From: Eriocheir sinensis
Lineage: Eukaryota > Arthropoda > Malacostraca > Decapoda > Varunidae
Assembly (NCBI RefSeq): GCF_024679095.1
Contig: NC_066552.1
Coordinates: forward strand, 12,435,027 to 12,499,026
Reading direction: 5' to 3'
Length of the DNA stretch: 64,000 nt
The stretch's first letter is position 1. Each line of letters begins with the position of its first letter. The translations under genes and the position numbers were made by a program. This document shows, piece after piece, positions 1-18,868 of the stretch. The notes below the pieces were generated by a model. The model was not told where the DNA came from and searched no databases. It saw only the letters and a program-made list of their open reading frames with translations.

Positions 1-339
1 GTGGGTTGGTGAGTCCAAGGGAACAGTGGATCAGATGACCGTTTACCGTTGATGAGGTTTCAGGCCCTGCTCCACCGCTGATGCAGCGCTCTACGAGGGC
101 CGTCAACAATTTAAACGTTAGCCTCAATAATAGTCTTCGATGCACTTAATTCTCAAACATCGTAGTGAGTGAGTGTCTTAATTTCTTTTACGAATAATAT
201 CAATAATATTATATATAACAATTAGTTCAGTGTTCATGTCTGCTATTTTCATTATAGTATCACAATTAAATATTCAACAATTATTTCCAGCACACTGAAC
301 CTTCATCACACACAATTTATCTTTGAGTACAGACACTGA
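1..339. repeat. SEC22 intron/3' side; dispersed repeat at ~38-165
   Basis: Positions about 38-165 match 13886-14025 (shared block cgttgatgaggtttcaggcc, then a related gc-rich stretch), so this is a copy of a dispersed repeat. Nothing coding was seen in the rest, and no SEC22 last exon was found. Confidence 0.6.
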
Positions 340-1451
340 TTAATAGCCATGATCGGTCATGTTACGAATTCTCTCAATTTCAGTCTGGAGAACTACACAA
401 CACTGGTCATTCGCTGAGTGGTTGATTTCAGGCTTCTTGTATCTCACACAATTTATGCATTTCTTCTCAGCCACGGTGCACTCCTGTGATTTATGATTGC
501 CAGTGCATTTGAAACAATTTGGGACATCTCCATTGGTCTTGGCAGTACAGTTGGCCTCAAGATGGCCATATCTCTGACAATGATAGCATGCATGGTATCT
601 GTCTCTCACTGTGTATATTCCCCATTCTAATTTTAGCTTGTCGTGATTCTTGTGAATCAGCTCTCTTACAGTTGGGTCACACCTCAAAAGGTAGTGCATC
701 GTGCTGCCAGACGCAGGCTTGCTAAAAACCAGCTCAATCTTATCCTCAACACCCTCAATGGCGTGTAAGAACTCATTGCGGTCTAAGATGGTCTCCTTTA
801 TTTTTTCCTTGGTCTCCTCTTTATGCACATTGTATATCATGATCTTTGGTTTCATCTTTCCAACACTCTTGGTATTAATTTGCTCAACAGACTCCAGTTT
901 TTGAGCAGCCTCATCCCTTGTGTTCATGACAGTGTTACTTCTATTTGTAAATCTTGAATCAGTTATTTGAATACCATTCCATGCCTGGGAGACTTCATCC
1001 TTCATGTCTGTTGCCTTCTTTTCCTGTGTAGAGGCCTTGACAACAAGTAAATTCTTCTTAACTTTCCTCTTACATTTGGTGACCTCAGCCCAAGTTGCAT
1101 CTGCTGACTCCACATGCTCAGCCTGCTGCAATGCGTCCGCCACCTCCCCCAGCTCCTCCTTCACGCTCACTGCTTGTGACTCAACTTCTTGTTTCACTTC
1201 TGATATTTCCTTAGATAATTCCAGCTTGAATTCTTCCATTTTTTCCACAATTTTGGTAGCCAGAGATGCTTTATGAAGGCATGGGTTGCAAATCCAATTT
1301 ATTTTAGGTATATTCTCTGACTTATTCCAGACAGATGAGCACACTTCACATGACACCATTTAGGGCACAGACAGCACCCTATCCACTTATCGCCTGTGGG
1401 ATCTGCACAAACGTAACAGAACTCCACCGAGTTCTTGGTTCGGCCAGCCAT
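340..1451 (-). mobile_element. Non-LTR retrotransposon ORF1 (gag-like, PHD plus zinc knuckles), frameshifted
   Basis: The uninterrupted part is a 339-residue frame (1359-340). It has a Lys/Glu-rich coiled-coil-like segment near residues 40-85 and three C-terminal zinc knuckles: C258-C261-H266-C271, C282-C285-H289-C294 and C301-C304-H314-C320. This is typical of LINE ORF1 nucleocapsid-like proteins. Upstream, an ATG at 1451 opens another frame encoding the first half of a PHD-type finger (CYVCADPTGDKWIGC...WCHVKC). The second half (NWICNPC) is in the 1359 frame, so a single-base frameshift near 1315-1330 splits the finger. The true start is therefore probably 1451 and the copy is broken. No RT ORF follows to its left. 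It sits in SEC22 intron 4 in the gene's orientation. Confidence 0.8.
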
Positions 1452-2228
1452 GTCGACACAGCGCTTTCGCGAGCAAGGCGCAGCACATCCGATCAGTGCG
1501 GCGACTCACCACTCACACACAGATGAGTGCAACAAGGATGGCATCTCACATACAGCTCCTTCACAATATTCCCTCAGCTGCTCTACCAGGTGACCCTTTA
1601 CTGGAAACATCAATCATAGATGAATGAAACATTAATAGAGGCAACAAAATACATCAGAGGTGACACTGGCCACACCCACCAGCCATGACAACCCCTTTGT
1701 TTACAAACACTGTCCAGCCGACTGTACATCCCCTTGGATAACGGCTCAGCACGGCTCAGCCTTGGTCTTGGCTCAGGCTGACACTGCCATCTTAGCAAAA
1801 TTTGACAGCTCCACTGCTTCCACCATTATAAGGGCAATCCCACACCTGCCAATGGACCACCAGCAACGCTACACAACACTGTGCAGCTAAATGCTCAGCT
1901 GTATGCAGGGCAGCCCAATTCTGGAGGTGTTGGAAGTCTGGAGCAGGTATTTAAAATCTTATGCCTGTCAGATATTTGTAATTTTTCAAAGATTTTTCTT
2001 GGACTTCTGAATCTCTGAGTGGCCAGATTTTTCCCAGATGCTTGGGGTTTTACTGTGTCTGGAAAGTTTCAAATTTTAATTTCCATTATTCTATTTGTTA
2101 TGATCATTTTATATTTGAACAAATAGGGGTTAATGTCCCCATAAAAACAAACCACTGCCACTTCCTCAACCTAAATGTTTGCTAAGGTAGAAATACAGTC
2201 TTATGACCATTTACTGATGTTTCTTTTT
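1452..2228. other. SEC22 intron 4, no recognised feature
   Basis: No coding exon, SINE box or tandem repeat was recognised. Short open frames on both strands show no familiar domain. Confidence 0.5.
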
Positions 2229-2326
2229 AGATTTTAAGGATAGACCACCTAGTCTGCATCATAAGGACTGTGTGGCTTGAATATCTATATAAATTTGTTA
2301 ATATTCTCTCTCTCTCTCTCTCTCTA
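2229..2326 (+). mobile_element. LINE 3'-tail fragment with (TC)n, beside SEC22 exon 4
   Basis: The segment containing agaccacctagtc and ggactgtgtgg is a close match to 60158-60230, the 3' tail of a CR1-like fragment. It ends in about ten TC units at 2306-2326. It is antisense to SEC22 and starts only ~14 nt from the exon 4 donor. Confidence 0.65.
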
Positions 2327-2339
2327 TTTTTATGTGTAC

Positions 2340-11006
<8,667 letters not shown>

Positions 11007-11156
11007 TAGGGATGGGCAAGTACCGTTAATTTGAGTACCAGTAGTACTGGTACCGAAAACTCAGGTACCGTTATTACCGGTACCGGTACCCAAAGGAGTA
11101 TTTTTTTTGTATCTTAATGACTTCTGATGAAATTCCCAAATAAATTTCCTGTAAAG

Positions 11157-11209
<53 letters not shown>

Positions 11210-11610
11210 AAGTGAATATTTATTTAAAAAAAAAAAAATAGCATGTATAGTTATTATGGATGTACTCGATCATAGTCTAATAACAATAACAATATATATT
11301 AGCAACCAAAACAAGAAAAAGAATCTTACATGAAGAATTATTCAGTAACTCCAACAAATAAATAAAATAATAAAATAATGGAAACGGGAGCTGTGATGGA
11401 AACGAAAAGCAGGACAAAATGGTGGGAACTTGGGGAGACGGTCAGCGAGGCCGTGACTCAGCAGCGAGCACAACATTCAATTAGGCTTAAAGCGTCTCCA
11501 CAGGGCCCATACCGCATGGCGACGGGCGAGCGCCGAGCGTCACTAAGATCCAAACGGTACCGGTACTAGCGGCAATGCTCAGTGCCGAGTGATCACCGGT
11601 ACCTGGTGCC
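11007..11610. mobile_element. hAT-like terminal region (remnant)
   Basis: TAGGGATGGGCAAGTACCG at 11007 resembles hAT-superfamily termini. It is followed by clustered ggtacc/gtaccg motifs, and similar subterminal ggtaccggta motifs recur at 11556-11605. No transposase or opposite terminus with an 8-bp duplication was found. A (TC)n tract lies at 11162-11204. Confidence 0.45.
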
Positions 11611-11639
11611 GAAAAGAATCGATTCAGCCGGCACACGGG

Positions 11640-11880
11640 ATCCCACCGCCTTTCACCAGTGAAATGCCAGAACTTTCTCTTTTCTATACTCCAACACGAT
11701 CTCTGCGTGTAACGAAACACACGAGAAATTAATCCAGACAAGGAAAGGTTTGCCGGCGCCGGGGATCGAACCCGCGACCAGCGTAACGGGAGAGCCACGT
11801 ACTCCTTTACCAGTCGGCCAAAGAGGTACCCCCCTGGCTAAGTGGGTTATGGCCTGGGAGGCTTGCCCATCAGGCAAGTC
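11640..11880 (-). mobile_element. tRNA-derived SINE (type D)
   Basis: Read on the minus strand, a tRNA-like head has an A box TTGGCCGACTGG (near 11815) and a B box GGTTCGATCCC (near 11765). A non-tRNA body extends toward 11640. The long spacing between boxes and the body argue against a functional tRNA gene. Confidence 0.7.
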
Positions 11881-12260
11881 AGCATTACATTATATAATCA
11901 CACTATGTAATGCCTGGGGGTTGCGATGGCATGTTCCTCCCTTCTCCTTTGTTGTTAAATGCAACAATGAACAATCAATCAATCAATCAATCAATACTAC
12001 TTATGCTAAAACTCGTTTACTTAAAGTATTTCTACAATAGTAGGCTAATGGACCAAACTCGTGGTTTTAAGATATGGTAGTAGCCTTTTGGGGTGTCTGG
12101 GATGAATTCATGCCCTTGCATTTACTAGCAGTTTACGTCTTGATGCTCCCGGCGGCTCCTCCCACGTGTGAACGTATACTTGCTCCCGAGAGCACCCAGC
12201 TGGTCTAGCCGCTAGATCGTCGCGGCTGTATTGCCGGCCAGGAATTACCAGGTGTAAATT
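11881..12260. other. Intergenic, short (ATCA)n near 11972-11995
   Basis: A short tetranucleotide tract, probably a retroelement tail, is the only recognisable item. Confidence 0.4.
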
Positions 12261-12872
12261 AAAGGCGGTGTCACACTAGCACTTTTTCCGTCAACTTTTT
12301 CCGTCGTTTTTCTGAAAATCGTCGATATCTTGGCTGCGGCCTGTCACACACAAACGGTGTTTCGTCTGAAACTTTCCGTCGGCACAGACCAAGGAATGTA
12401 AACAAACACGGAGTCCACGCTGCGGCAAAGATACGCTGCTCTGAACCTAATACTGTGTATTGTGAGACTTAGACGAGCTAAACAAGCCAAAAAGCGTGCA
12501 TAGATGCGCTCATGGTTGGCTCGTCGGGAAAGAGAAAGTGTGTACCACAGGCTGTTAAAAGAGCTGAGTTTAGAGGATCATGAGACTCTGAAGAATTGGA
12601 TCAGGTTGGACAAGAGCCAGTACCACAGACTTCTGGAGTTAGTGACACCTCTTATTGCCAGAAGTGACACCAGGATGAGGAAGGCTGTCACTGCAGGAGA
12701 GCGTTTGAGACAGGTTGAAGCCACGCGGAAAGTCTCGGTCTTGGTCTTGGAAATGTAAACAAAGGCGAAAATTTGCAGGCGGAAACGATCCTGATCGTCT
12801 GACAAATTCATGCGATAAGTTCATGCGGAACGATGAAAAATCGACGGAAATCGCATTAATCGACGGCGCCTT
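12261..12872 (+). pseudogene. PIF/Harbinger-like transposase N-terminal fragment
   Basis: An open frame at 12504-12758 begins MRSWLARRERESVYHRLLKE and continues with IRLDKSQYHRLLELVTPLI and GERL. This is the pattern of the N-terminal helical region of HARBI1-type nucleases. The catalytic DDE domain is absent: after GERLRQ the frame runs into unrelated sequence. Weak inverted ends, ttaaaggcggtgtcac at 12259 and gacggcgccttaa at 12862-12874, plus subterminal cgtcg/cgacgg repeats, may be decayed termini with a TTA-type target site. Interpretation: an internally deleted, non-autonomous Harbinger copy. Confidence 0.65.
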
Positions 12873-13114
12873 AAGCCGCCTTGACAAAACCCACAACATC
12901 CCTTCTCAAGACTCCTGTGACATCAAGATCAAGGAGGAGGACGGCAAGGGAGTGGATGGTGCTGCTGCTGGGGCTCAGTGGAGAGACGAGTGGACGAGTG
13001 AGTGATTGAGGCGGTAAAAGAGTTCTTGGAGGGCATGTGGCGTGCAAGATGTAGGGAATGATATCTTGCCCCGAGAACATAGACTTTCCGCATGTTTTGT
13101 TTTCTTTTCAATCA
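12873..13114. other. Unassigned segment with short duplicated motif
   Basis: ctcctgtgacatcaagatca at 12912 is repeated at 13427, on the other side of a SINE. In the plus frame it reads SCDIKIKEED, which could be an acidic exon end. This is too little to call a gene. Confidence 0.3.
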
Positions 13115-13388
13115 ATCACAGGAGCAGGGGGCTCCCGTGGTCCCGTGGTAGAGTCTCCGCCTTGCGCTTCGGCGGGATGCTGTAGCGTGAGTTCGAGACC
13201 TATCCCGTGCCATGGGGGTGGAAAGGTGGGCTCTTTCCGACACCCTCAGCCCCGTTGTTGGGCCTCCTCCTTGATATAATTGGGTATCTCTCTACCAGCC
13301 GTCTGGGGGGTTGCGTGGCATGCACCGCCTTCCTCCACTGGGGTATATCCCCAGCGAAATACCGAAAAAAAAAAAAAATCACAGGAGC
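13115..13388 (+). mobile_element. Full-length tRNA-derived SINE (type E) with 11-bp target duplication
   Basis: The direct repeat atcacaggagc at 13115-13125 and 13378-13388 brackets an element ending in a 14-A tail (13365-13378). The tRNA-like head has an A box at about 13141 (cgtggtagagtc) and a B box gagttcgagacc at about 13189. The intact duplication and poly(A) indicate LINE-mediated insertion that is relatively recent. Confidence 0.88.
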
Positions 13389-13545
13389 TGCCGATGCAAA
13401 GGCCTGGCTGGGGAGAAAACCCGAGCCTCCTGTGACATCAAGATCAAGATCAACGCTGCGGAGTCTGCCACGTCTCCACGCCCACCCAGTGCCCCCACGC
13501 CTCCACGCCCACCCAGTGCCCCCACGCCCACCCAGTGCGTATTAC

Positions 13546-13889
13546 AAGGTTATCTATTTCAAGCTTTTTGGGGGAGGTTTAGGTGATGGGTCAGTAATAT
13601 TCCAGAATCACACCCAAGCTAACCCATTTCAAGTTTACCTGTTTCAAGCTTTTTGTGGCTGAGGTGACAGCTTGGTATTATTCCAGAATCACACCCAAGC
13701 TTACCCATGTCAAGTTTACCTGTTTTAAGCTTTTTGTGGCTGAGGTGACAGCTTGGCATTATTTCAGAATCACACCCAAGCTTACCCATGTCAAGTTTAC
13801 CTGATTCAAGTTTTTTGTGGCTGAGGTGACAGCTTGGTATTATTTCAGAATCACACCCAAGCTTACCCATGTCAAGTTTACCTGTTTCC
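13546..13889. repeat. 81-bp tandem repeat, ~4 copies
   Basis: The unit includes caagctttttgtggctgagg, gacagcttgg and cagaatcacacccaagctta. Successive copies are offset by 81 bp and differ at a few positions; the first is most diverged. It ends where the dispersed repeat shared with 38-165 begins. Confidence 0.9.
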
Positions 13890-14001
13890 GTTCACCGTTG
13901 ATGAGGTTTCAGGCCCCGGTCTGCCACCGTAGCAGCGCTCCACAGGGCCGCCAACATTACAACAGTAACATTAGCACCTAATGTTGTCCTCAATCCTTAT
14001 G
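13886..14001 (+). repeat. Dispersed repeat, second copy of 38-165
   Basis: Shares cgttgatgaggtttcaggcc and the following GC-rich block with the left edge of the window. It lies directly against copy 2 of the 725-bp element. Confidence 0.6.
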
Positions 14002-14728
14002 TTCGTAAAATTCTAGTGTTTGCCCATACTCCCCCTCACCCCCAAAACAAGCTTGGGGACCTGTGGGAAAGCGGGTTTTGGGTGGGGGACACGAAATCCG
14101 TCGCGATCTCATTTTTTAGGGGGGGAGGAAAAATACCCTTGGTCTAGGGAAATTTCCTTCACTTAGGGATTTTTCCTCCCATGACCACTAAATTAAGTGT
14201 TTGCTGCGAATTTCGTGTTCCCCATATGGAAACCACACATTCCCACTGGAGGCCAAGCTTGTTTTGGGAGTGAAGCGTAGTGAACCCTTCAAACGCTGCT
14301 CACCTCACCGGTCTGGCATGGCGCCGCAGCCAGCTGCGCCCCAAATAAACTGCCTACACCACACTCATGCCCTCTCTTTAGCACCGGTTTGAGTAGGTTG
14401 TCACCTCATCGCAAGGTTTCTGTCCTGATGGTAGAGTCTATGGCACCAAACACAGTGTATCTTTATTGTTCATCACTGACACAAGCAAAACCACTGGCTA
14501 CCCGTGATCCATCCAACTCCGTGCCCTAGAGAGTACTAGCTGTGGGTTCTTGCGCACGTGCAGGCTCTTGAGCCTCCTGCCCGAGCTATTCAAACACGTG
14601 AATCCTGACTAACCGCATTTCGAATCTGCTTCACGGGTTCGTGTTGCCAGTAAGTGAGGGCAATTGTGGAGATTGACTCCACTCCTCCAAAATATGATAA
14701 TAAGCCTCGTATATATTATAGTTAAGGA
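14002..14728 (-). mobile_element. 725-bp hairpin-bearing element, copy 2 (inverted)
   Basis: Reverse complement of copy 1 at 8575-9298. The hairpin arms lie at about 14043-14138 and 14162-14267, with caaaacaagcttgg and ccaagcttgttttggg as the outer ends and aggaaaaat.ccc / gggatttttcct near the loop. The body continues to 14728. Confidence 0.75.
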
Positions 14729-14799
14729 ATGAAATACATGTCCCTCAACCATAATATGAAGGCGTAAGTATACTTAAAAGTAAAGAAAAAGGGGGGAAT

Positions 14800-15135
14800 C
14801 GGTTCTCTTAGGTGGGGAGCATTGTAAAACTAACTGAATGTTGCATAACCTAACCTCTAACAGGGGGCTTTGCCCCCCTCGACCCCCTGCTAACCCCCCT
14901 AGACCCCCACACATATGATGCGCCGGAAAATCGTGTTTTATTGGTGGGGGAGCATATTTAACTTACTCTAATTGAACTTTACATAACCTAACCTCTAACA
15001 AAAAGGCTTTGCCTCACTCGACACCCCTGCTCGCCAGGGGGGGCCCTCTACATGTATGATGCGCCAGAAAATCATGTTTTTTTTTGGTGGGAGAGCATAT
15101 TTAATTCACTCTAACCTAACGGGGGGGGTCCAAAT
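14800..15135. repeat. ~130-140-bp tandem repeat, ~2.5 copies, with G/C hairpins
   Basis: Each unit has ggtgggg.agcat, cataacctaacctctaaca, a gggggctttgcccccc-type hairpin, then tgatgcgcc.gaaaatc.tgttt. Copies begin near 14812, 14943 and 15084, with the last truncated. It is a small satellite-like array. Confidence 0.75.
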
Positions 15136-15480
15136 CCCCCTGAGCCAGTTTTCTGCCATGGTGCGGTGCACACCTTTGGGCAGAGTTGCCTTTGTCCTTC
15201 TGTGTGGGGTGTGCGTGTCCTCAAAATCGCCTTTCTCAACTCTTCTGCCCGTGACCGGAAGATTACCAAAATGAGACGGCTTTTTTCAACTTCACCAAAG
15301 TCAAAAACATGACATAGGGAGTTTGTTGATGAAGGTGGCGATAAAACAACAGCTCTTGCTAGTTTGTGTTTGTGGTTTATGAAGCCAGTGTGTTAATTTT
15401 GTAGTCTTTTTATAGTAAGGAAAGTGATCAGCTTAAATAGCTTGTTGAGCTGTGTGTCCTTTTTTAACCCCTTGACTGTG
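15136..15480. other. No recognised feature
   Basis: Short open frames only, with no familiar motifs or repeats. Confidence 0.4.
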
Positions 15481-15494
15481 GATTTCCTACAATA

Positions 15495-15690
15495 AGACAT
15501 CACCCTGCTACAGGAATGGAACAAAAAGTGGCTGCTACAATTCACTGAAGAAAAATGTAAAGTCATGCACCTTCGGAGGGGATATCCAACATACCAATAC
15601 CACATGAGAAACACTCCATTATCCAACACAGAGGCAGAGAAAGACCTGGGAGTATATGTTGCCAGGCTAACAGTGAAAGCCAAATCCATG
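15495..15690 (+). pseudogene. CR1-like reverse transcriptase fragment
   Basis: The frame reads LLQEWNKKWLLQFTEEKCKV then MHLRRG and EAEKDLGVYV. This is the W..KW...F...KCKVMH and EKDLGV pattern found after the catalytic motif of CR1-type RTs. Catalytic residues are absent. Confidence 0.75.
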
Positions 15691-15737
15691 CCAATCACAG
15701 CTGATGGGTTAATTAATAGGTACTACTTGTTATGTCT

Positions 15738-15739
<2 letters not shown>

Positions 15740-15832
<93 letters not shown>
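15740..15832. repeat. (TC)n microsatellite
   Basis: About 46 uninterrupted TC units. Confidence 0.98.
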
Positions 15833-15834
<2 letters not shown>

Positions 15835-16640
15835 ATATTTGATAATGTCTTGTTGTTTTGGCAAGTGTTTGTTGCATCCATTGTTTTGCTGTGGACTTTG
15901 TACAGCACAAGTGCTTGCATTATTTAGTCTCTTTATTGAGCCAGAGGCCTTCTAGTAGTCATGGAGGTCACAGCATCCCAGGCAGTGGACAGCCTGGGTC
16001 TGGTCCCCTTGTTCGGCACCTTTGCTGCGTCTTCATGGAGAGCAAGAGGGAGCTTTCTTCTTTACTTCTTGGCCTCTGAGAGTGTTTATTTGTCTCCAGA
16101 GTTTTTGTCTCCTTTAATCTTGTTGGTGACGATTTGATTTTTTCATGTTTAAACATGTCTAGTTTTATTTCATTTTTCTCTTTTTTTTGTTTGTTTTTGA
16201 TCCACGTTATCTTGTTCTTTCCCTCAAAGCGTCGGTGCTCTGCACACTTCCCTGCTCTGTTCTTTCCCTTCCTTGATGCCCTTTTCTGTGGGTGGCTATT
16301 CTGCAGCATTGTTCTGTCTTTGTTTTCCGCTTCCCATATCCACAAGGTGCTTTTCAGCTGCCTGCTGCATGGTTGCCTCCAGGTTGTCAAGGGCAGCTAG
16401 TTCACTGCTCTGGGTCTATTTTGCCTCAGTTTCTTTGATGCAGTTGTCACAATATCAGGGTTGAAAACCAGTAACTGTGTTGTGCTCTGCTACATTTTAT
16501 GGAATTTGTAGATGCTTTTGGTATTCAGTTTGAAGCATGTTTCTATGAGGCTGTGATCTTTGTCCCGACAGCCACCCCTGGTGCTGGTGCAGCAGCGAGG
16601 GTCTGAGGCAGGTGCCGTGCTGCGTCCTCACTGTCGCTGA
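15833..16640. other. Region upstream of the zinc-finger gene, unassigned
   Basis: A 140-residue minus-strand frame (16390-15968) is Lys-rich, with no recognised domain. It could be chance or an old LINE ORF1. No exon was recognised on the plus strand. Confidence 0.3.
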
Positions 16641-16849
16641 CTTCTGTTGCAGTGGAGGCTGCAGGGCCGGGCAGCAGCCTGAGGGGCCAGGACCAGCAGG
16701 AGCAGCCTGCCACTGCTGTGAGGATCAGTGCCAGACCATGCAGTACAGTACAGTGCAATTCCTTCATCATATTTTGTCCTAAAGAAAAAATTCAGTGCCA
16801 TAACTTTGAACAGCACCTTGCATGCTTTGATCAGGGGTGCTCAGGAGAA

Positions 16850-17045
16850 CCACCACCACCACCACCACTTTGCTACTGGCATCTCCAGCCATAAAGGAAA
16901 GGGAGAGTTTGAGTGAGAGAAGGTTTGAGACCGAGTGCTAGTTCACCAGACACAGCCTTGCACACACTGCTGAAGGGAACCATGAGTGCCAAGAGTATGG
17001 GAAAAGACTCCCTGGGAAGGGTGACCTCAACAAACACACCCACCT
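16850..17045 (+). pseudogene. Relic zinc fingers upstream of the main array, out of frame
   Basis: From 16981 the +1-related frame reads HECQEYGKRLPGKGDLNKHTH, an 84-nt finger unit whose second Cys has become Tyr. Before it, AGACACAGCCTTGCACACACTGCTGAA matches the end and linker of another finger. Compared with the array linker, two bases are missing at about 17029-17048, which puts these units in a different frame from finger 1. A (CCA)n run lies at 16849-16868. Confidence 0.75.
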
Positions 17046-18142
17046 ACTCTGGTGGAAGACCTCATGAATGCCAGGAGTGTGGCAAAGTGTTCAGTAGGAG
17101 GGGTAACCTTAACACACACACCCTTACACACACTGGTGAAAGACCTCATGAATGCCAAGAGTGTAGCAAAGTGTTAGGTCAGAAGAGTGACCTTAATAGG
17201 CACACCCTTACACACACTGGTGAAAGACCTCATGAATGCCAAGAGTGTGGCAAAGTGTTTAGTACGAAGAGCAACCTTAACAGACACACCCTTACACACA
17301 CTGATGAAAGACCTCATGAATGCCAAGAGTGTGGCAAATTGTTCAGTACGAAGAGTAAGCTTAACACACACACCCTTACACACACTGGTGAAAGACCTCA
17401 TGAATGCCAAGAGTGTGGCAAATTGTTCAGTACGAAGAGTAGGCTAAACACACACACCCTTACACACACTGGTGAAAGACCTCATGAATGCCAAGAGTGT
17501 GGCAAATTGTTCAGTACGAAGAGTAAGCTTAACACACACAGCGTTACACACACTGGTGAAAGACCTCATGAATGCAAGGAGTGTGGCAAAGTGTTCAGTT
17601 TAAAAAGTCACCTTAACAGACACACCCTTACACACACTGGTGAAAGACCTCATGAATGTCAAGAGTGTGGCAAAGTGTTCACTCAGAAGAGTCACCTTAA
17701 CACACACACCCTTACACACACTGGTGAAAGACCTCATGAATGCCAAGAATGTGGCAAAGTGTTCAGTAGGAAGAGTTACCTTAACGCACACACCCTTACA
17801 CACACTGGTGAAAAACCTCATGAATGCCCTGAGTGTGACAAAAGGTTTAGTGTGAAGGGTGAACTAAACAGACACATACTTACACACACTGGTGTAAGAC
17901 TTCATGAATGCCCGGAGTGTGACAAAAGGTTCAGTTTCAAGGGTGACCTAAATAAACACATACTTACACACACCAAACCTCATGAATGCCTTGAGTGTGA
18001 CAGAAGGTTCTTTTCTAAGTCTGCTTTGAACAACCATGCCGTCAGTCATTCTGATCTGAGAGAGTTCAAGTGTGATGTTTGTGGCAAACATTACAAGACC
18101 AAGCGGGATATTGCCAGGCACATGAAGATCCACTTCCCCTGA
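16913..18142 (+). CDS. C2H2 zinc-finger protein, 13 tandem fingers
   Basis: This 409-residue frame has fingers from residue ~50 to the end. Each has the form C-X2-C-X12-H-X3-4-H with TGERPHEC linkers and a 28-residue (84-nt) period. Fingers 1-9 start PHEC(Q/K)EC; 10-13 are more diverged (ECDKRFS, then CDVCGKHY). The last finger ends ARHMKIHFP-stop. The first ~48 residues read through frame-shifted relic fingers, so the true start is unsure: ATGs at 16913 or 16982 are possible, or an upstream spliced exon. No KRAB, ZAD or BTB domain is visible. Expected role is nuclear DNA binding, target unknown. Helix positions -1, 2, 3 and 6 vary between fingers while the framework is nearly identical. Fingers 4-6 are almost identical in DNA, pointing to recent duplication or conversion. 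Confidence 0.85.
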   Translation: MREGLRPSASSPDTALHTLLKGTMSAKSMGKDSLGRVTSTNTPTYSGGRPHECQECGKVFSRRGNLNTHTLTHTGERPHECQECSKVLGQKSDLNRHTLTHTGERPHECQECGKVFSTKSNLNRHTLTHTDERPHECQECGKLFSTKSKLNTHTLTHTGERPHECQECGKLFSTKSRLNTHTLTHTGERPHECQECGKLFSTKSKLNTHSVTHTGERPHECKECGKVFSLKSHLNRHTLTHTGERPHECQECGKVFTQKSHLNTHTLTHTGERPHECQECGKVFSRKSYLNAHTLTHTGEKPHECPECDKRFSVKGELNRHILTHTGVRLHECPECDKRFSFKGDLNKHILTHTKPHECLECDRRFFSKSALNNHAVSHSDLREFKCDVCGKHYKTKRDIARHMKIHFP

Positions 18143-18216
18143 GGTGGTGTTGTTGAATTATAGGTGAAGAATAACTACAATCTTAATAAGAAGTTACTCA
18201 TCTTTTTACAACGATC

Positions 18217-18222
18217 AATAAA
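18217..18222 (+). terminator. Polyadenylation signal AATAAA of the zinc-finger gene
   Basis: It lies 75 nt downstream of the zinc-finger stop codon, in the sense orientation, with TG-rich sequence further on (~18241). The distance gives a short 3'UTR. Confidence 0.65.
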
Positions 18223-18359
18223 GGATATTGATGTTAAAGAATATGTGAGTATACCATGTAAACATTAATTTTCTATTATGTATAATGTACTGTGCCAAGA
18301 TGGCCCGTTTTTTTATTTCTTTTATTTATTCTTTTTTTATTTATTTTTTTTCCCCCGGA

Positions 18360-18868
18360 GAAGAATAAACAGGCGTGCAGTTCGAGCTCGAGTTTGCAGT
18401 TTTTCCTCTTCCACCTGGATTTTGCGGCTATATCTGGTGAAATTTTCAACAGGTTATGGGCCCATGTGTATCCAGCGTGCTCAGGAATGATGACTGCAGG
18501 TTAGACGAGGCTGATGACTTGGTAAATAACACAAACATAAGTAAGTGCCTGTAGTGCCTGGATGAACTGTTTGTGAAGTGCCTCTGATTTCTACCATGGC
18601 TGAGCTCAGAAGTGTTTTGGTACCCTTGGATGGTAGTAATTATGCTACTTGTAAGGTTAAGTGTAGGATGGCCCTCATTAAAGAAGATGTTTGGGGCATA
18701 GTTGAGGGTACAGAGCCTGTTCTGGAACAGACTGATACTACCAAATACAACAACTATAATGTGAGGAAAAATAGGGCATTGGCTATTATAGTGTTAGCTG
18801 TGGACCCGAAGTTACTTTATTTGCTAGGAGAGCCAGAGGATCCACAGGAGGTATGGAAGAAACTAAAA
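18360..18868 (+). pseudogene. Ty1/copia-like retrotransposon 5' fragment (PBS and gag start)
   Basis: aggttatgggcccat at 18451-18465 matches the initiator-Met internal-tRNA primer binding site used by copia. Downstream, a frame from ATG 18596 encodes LDGSNYATCKVKCRMAL, then DVWGIVEGTE, then RALAIIVLAVDPKLLYLLGE and PQEVWKKLK. This is the N-terminal gag pattern of copia polyproteins. It stops being copia-like at 18868, where CR1-like sequence continues in the same open frame. No zinc knuckle, integrase or RT is present here. Confidence 0.8.

Noticed and set aside
1..2339. SEC22 last exon (rest of SNARE motif and membrane anchor)
   Set aside because: Scanned on the minus strand; no hydrophobic anchor or matching SNARE heptads preceded by an acceptor were found.
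15968..16390. 140-residue Lys-rich minus frame
   Set aside because: No recognised domain, no start context and no splice evidence; left as unassigned.
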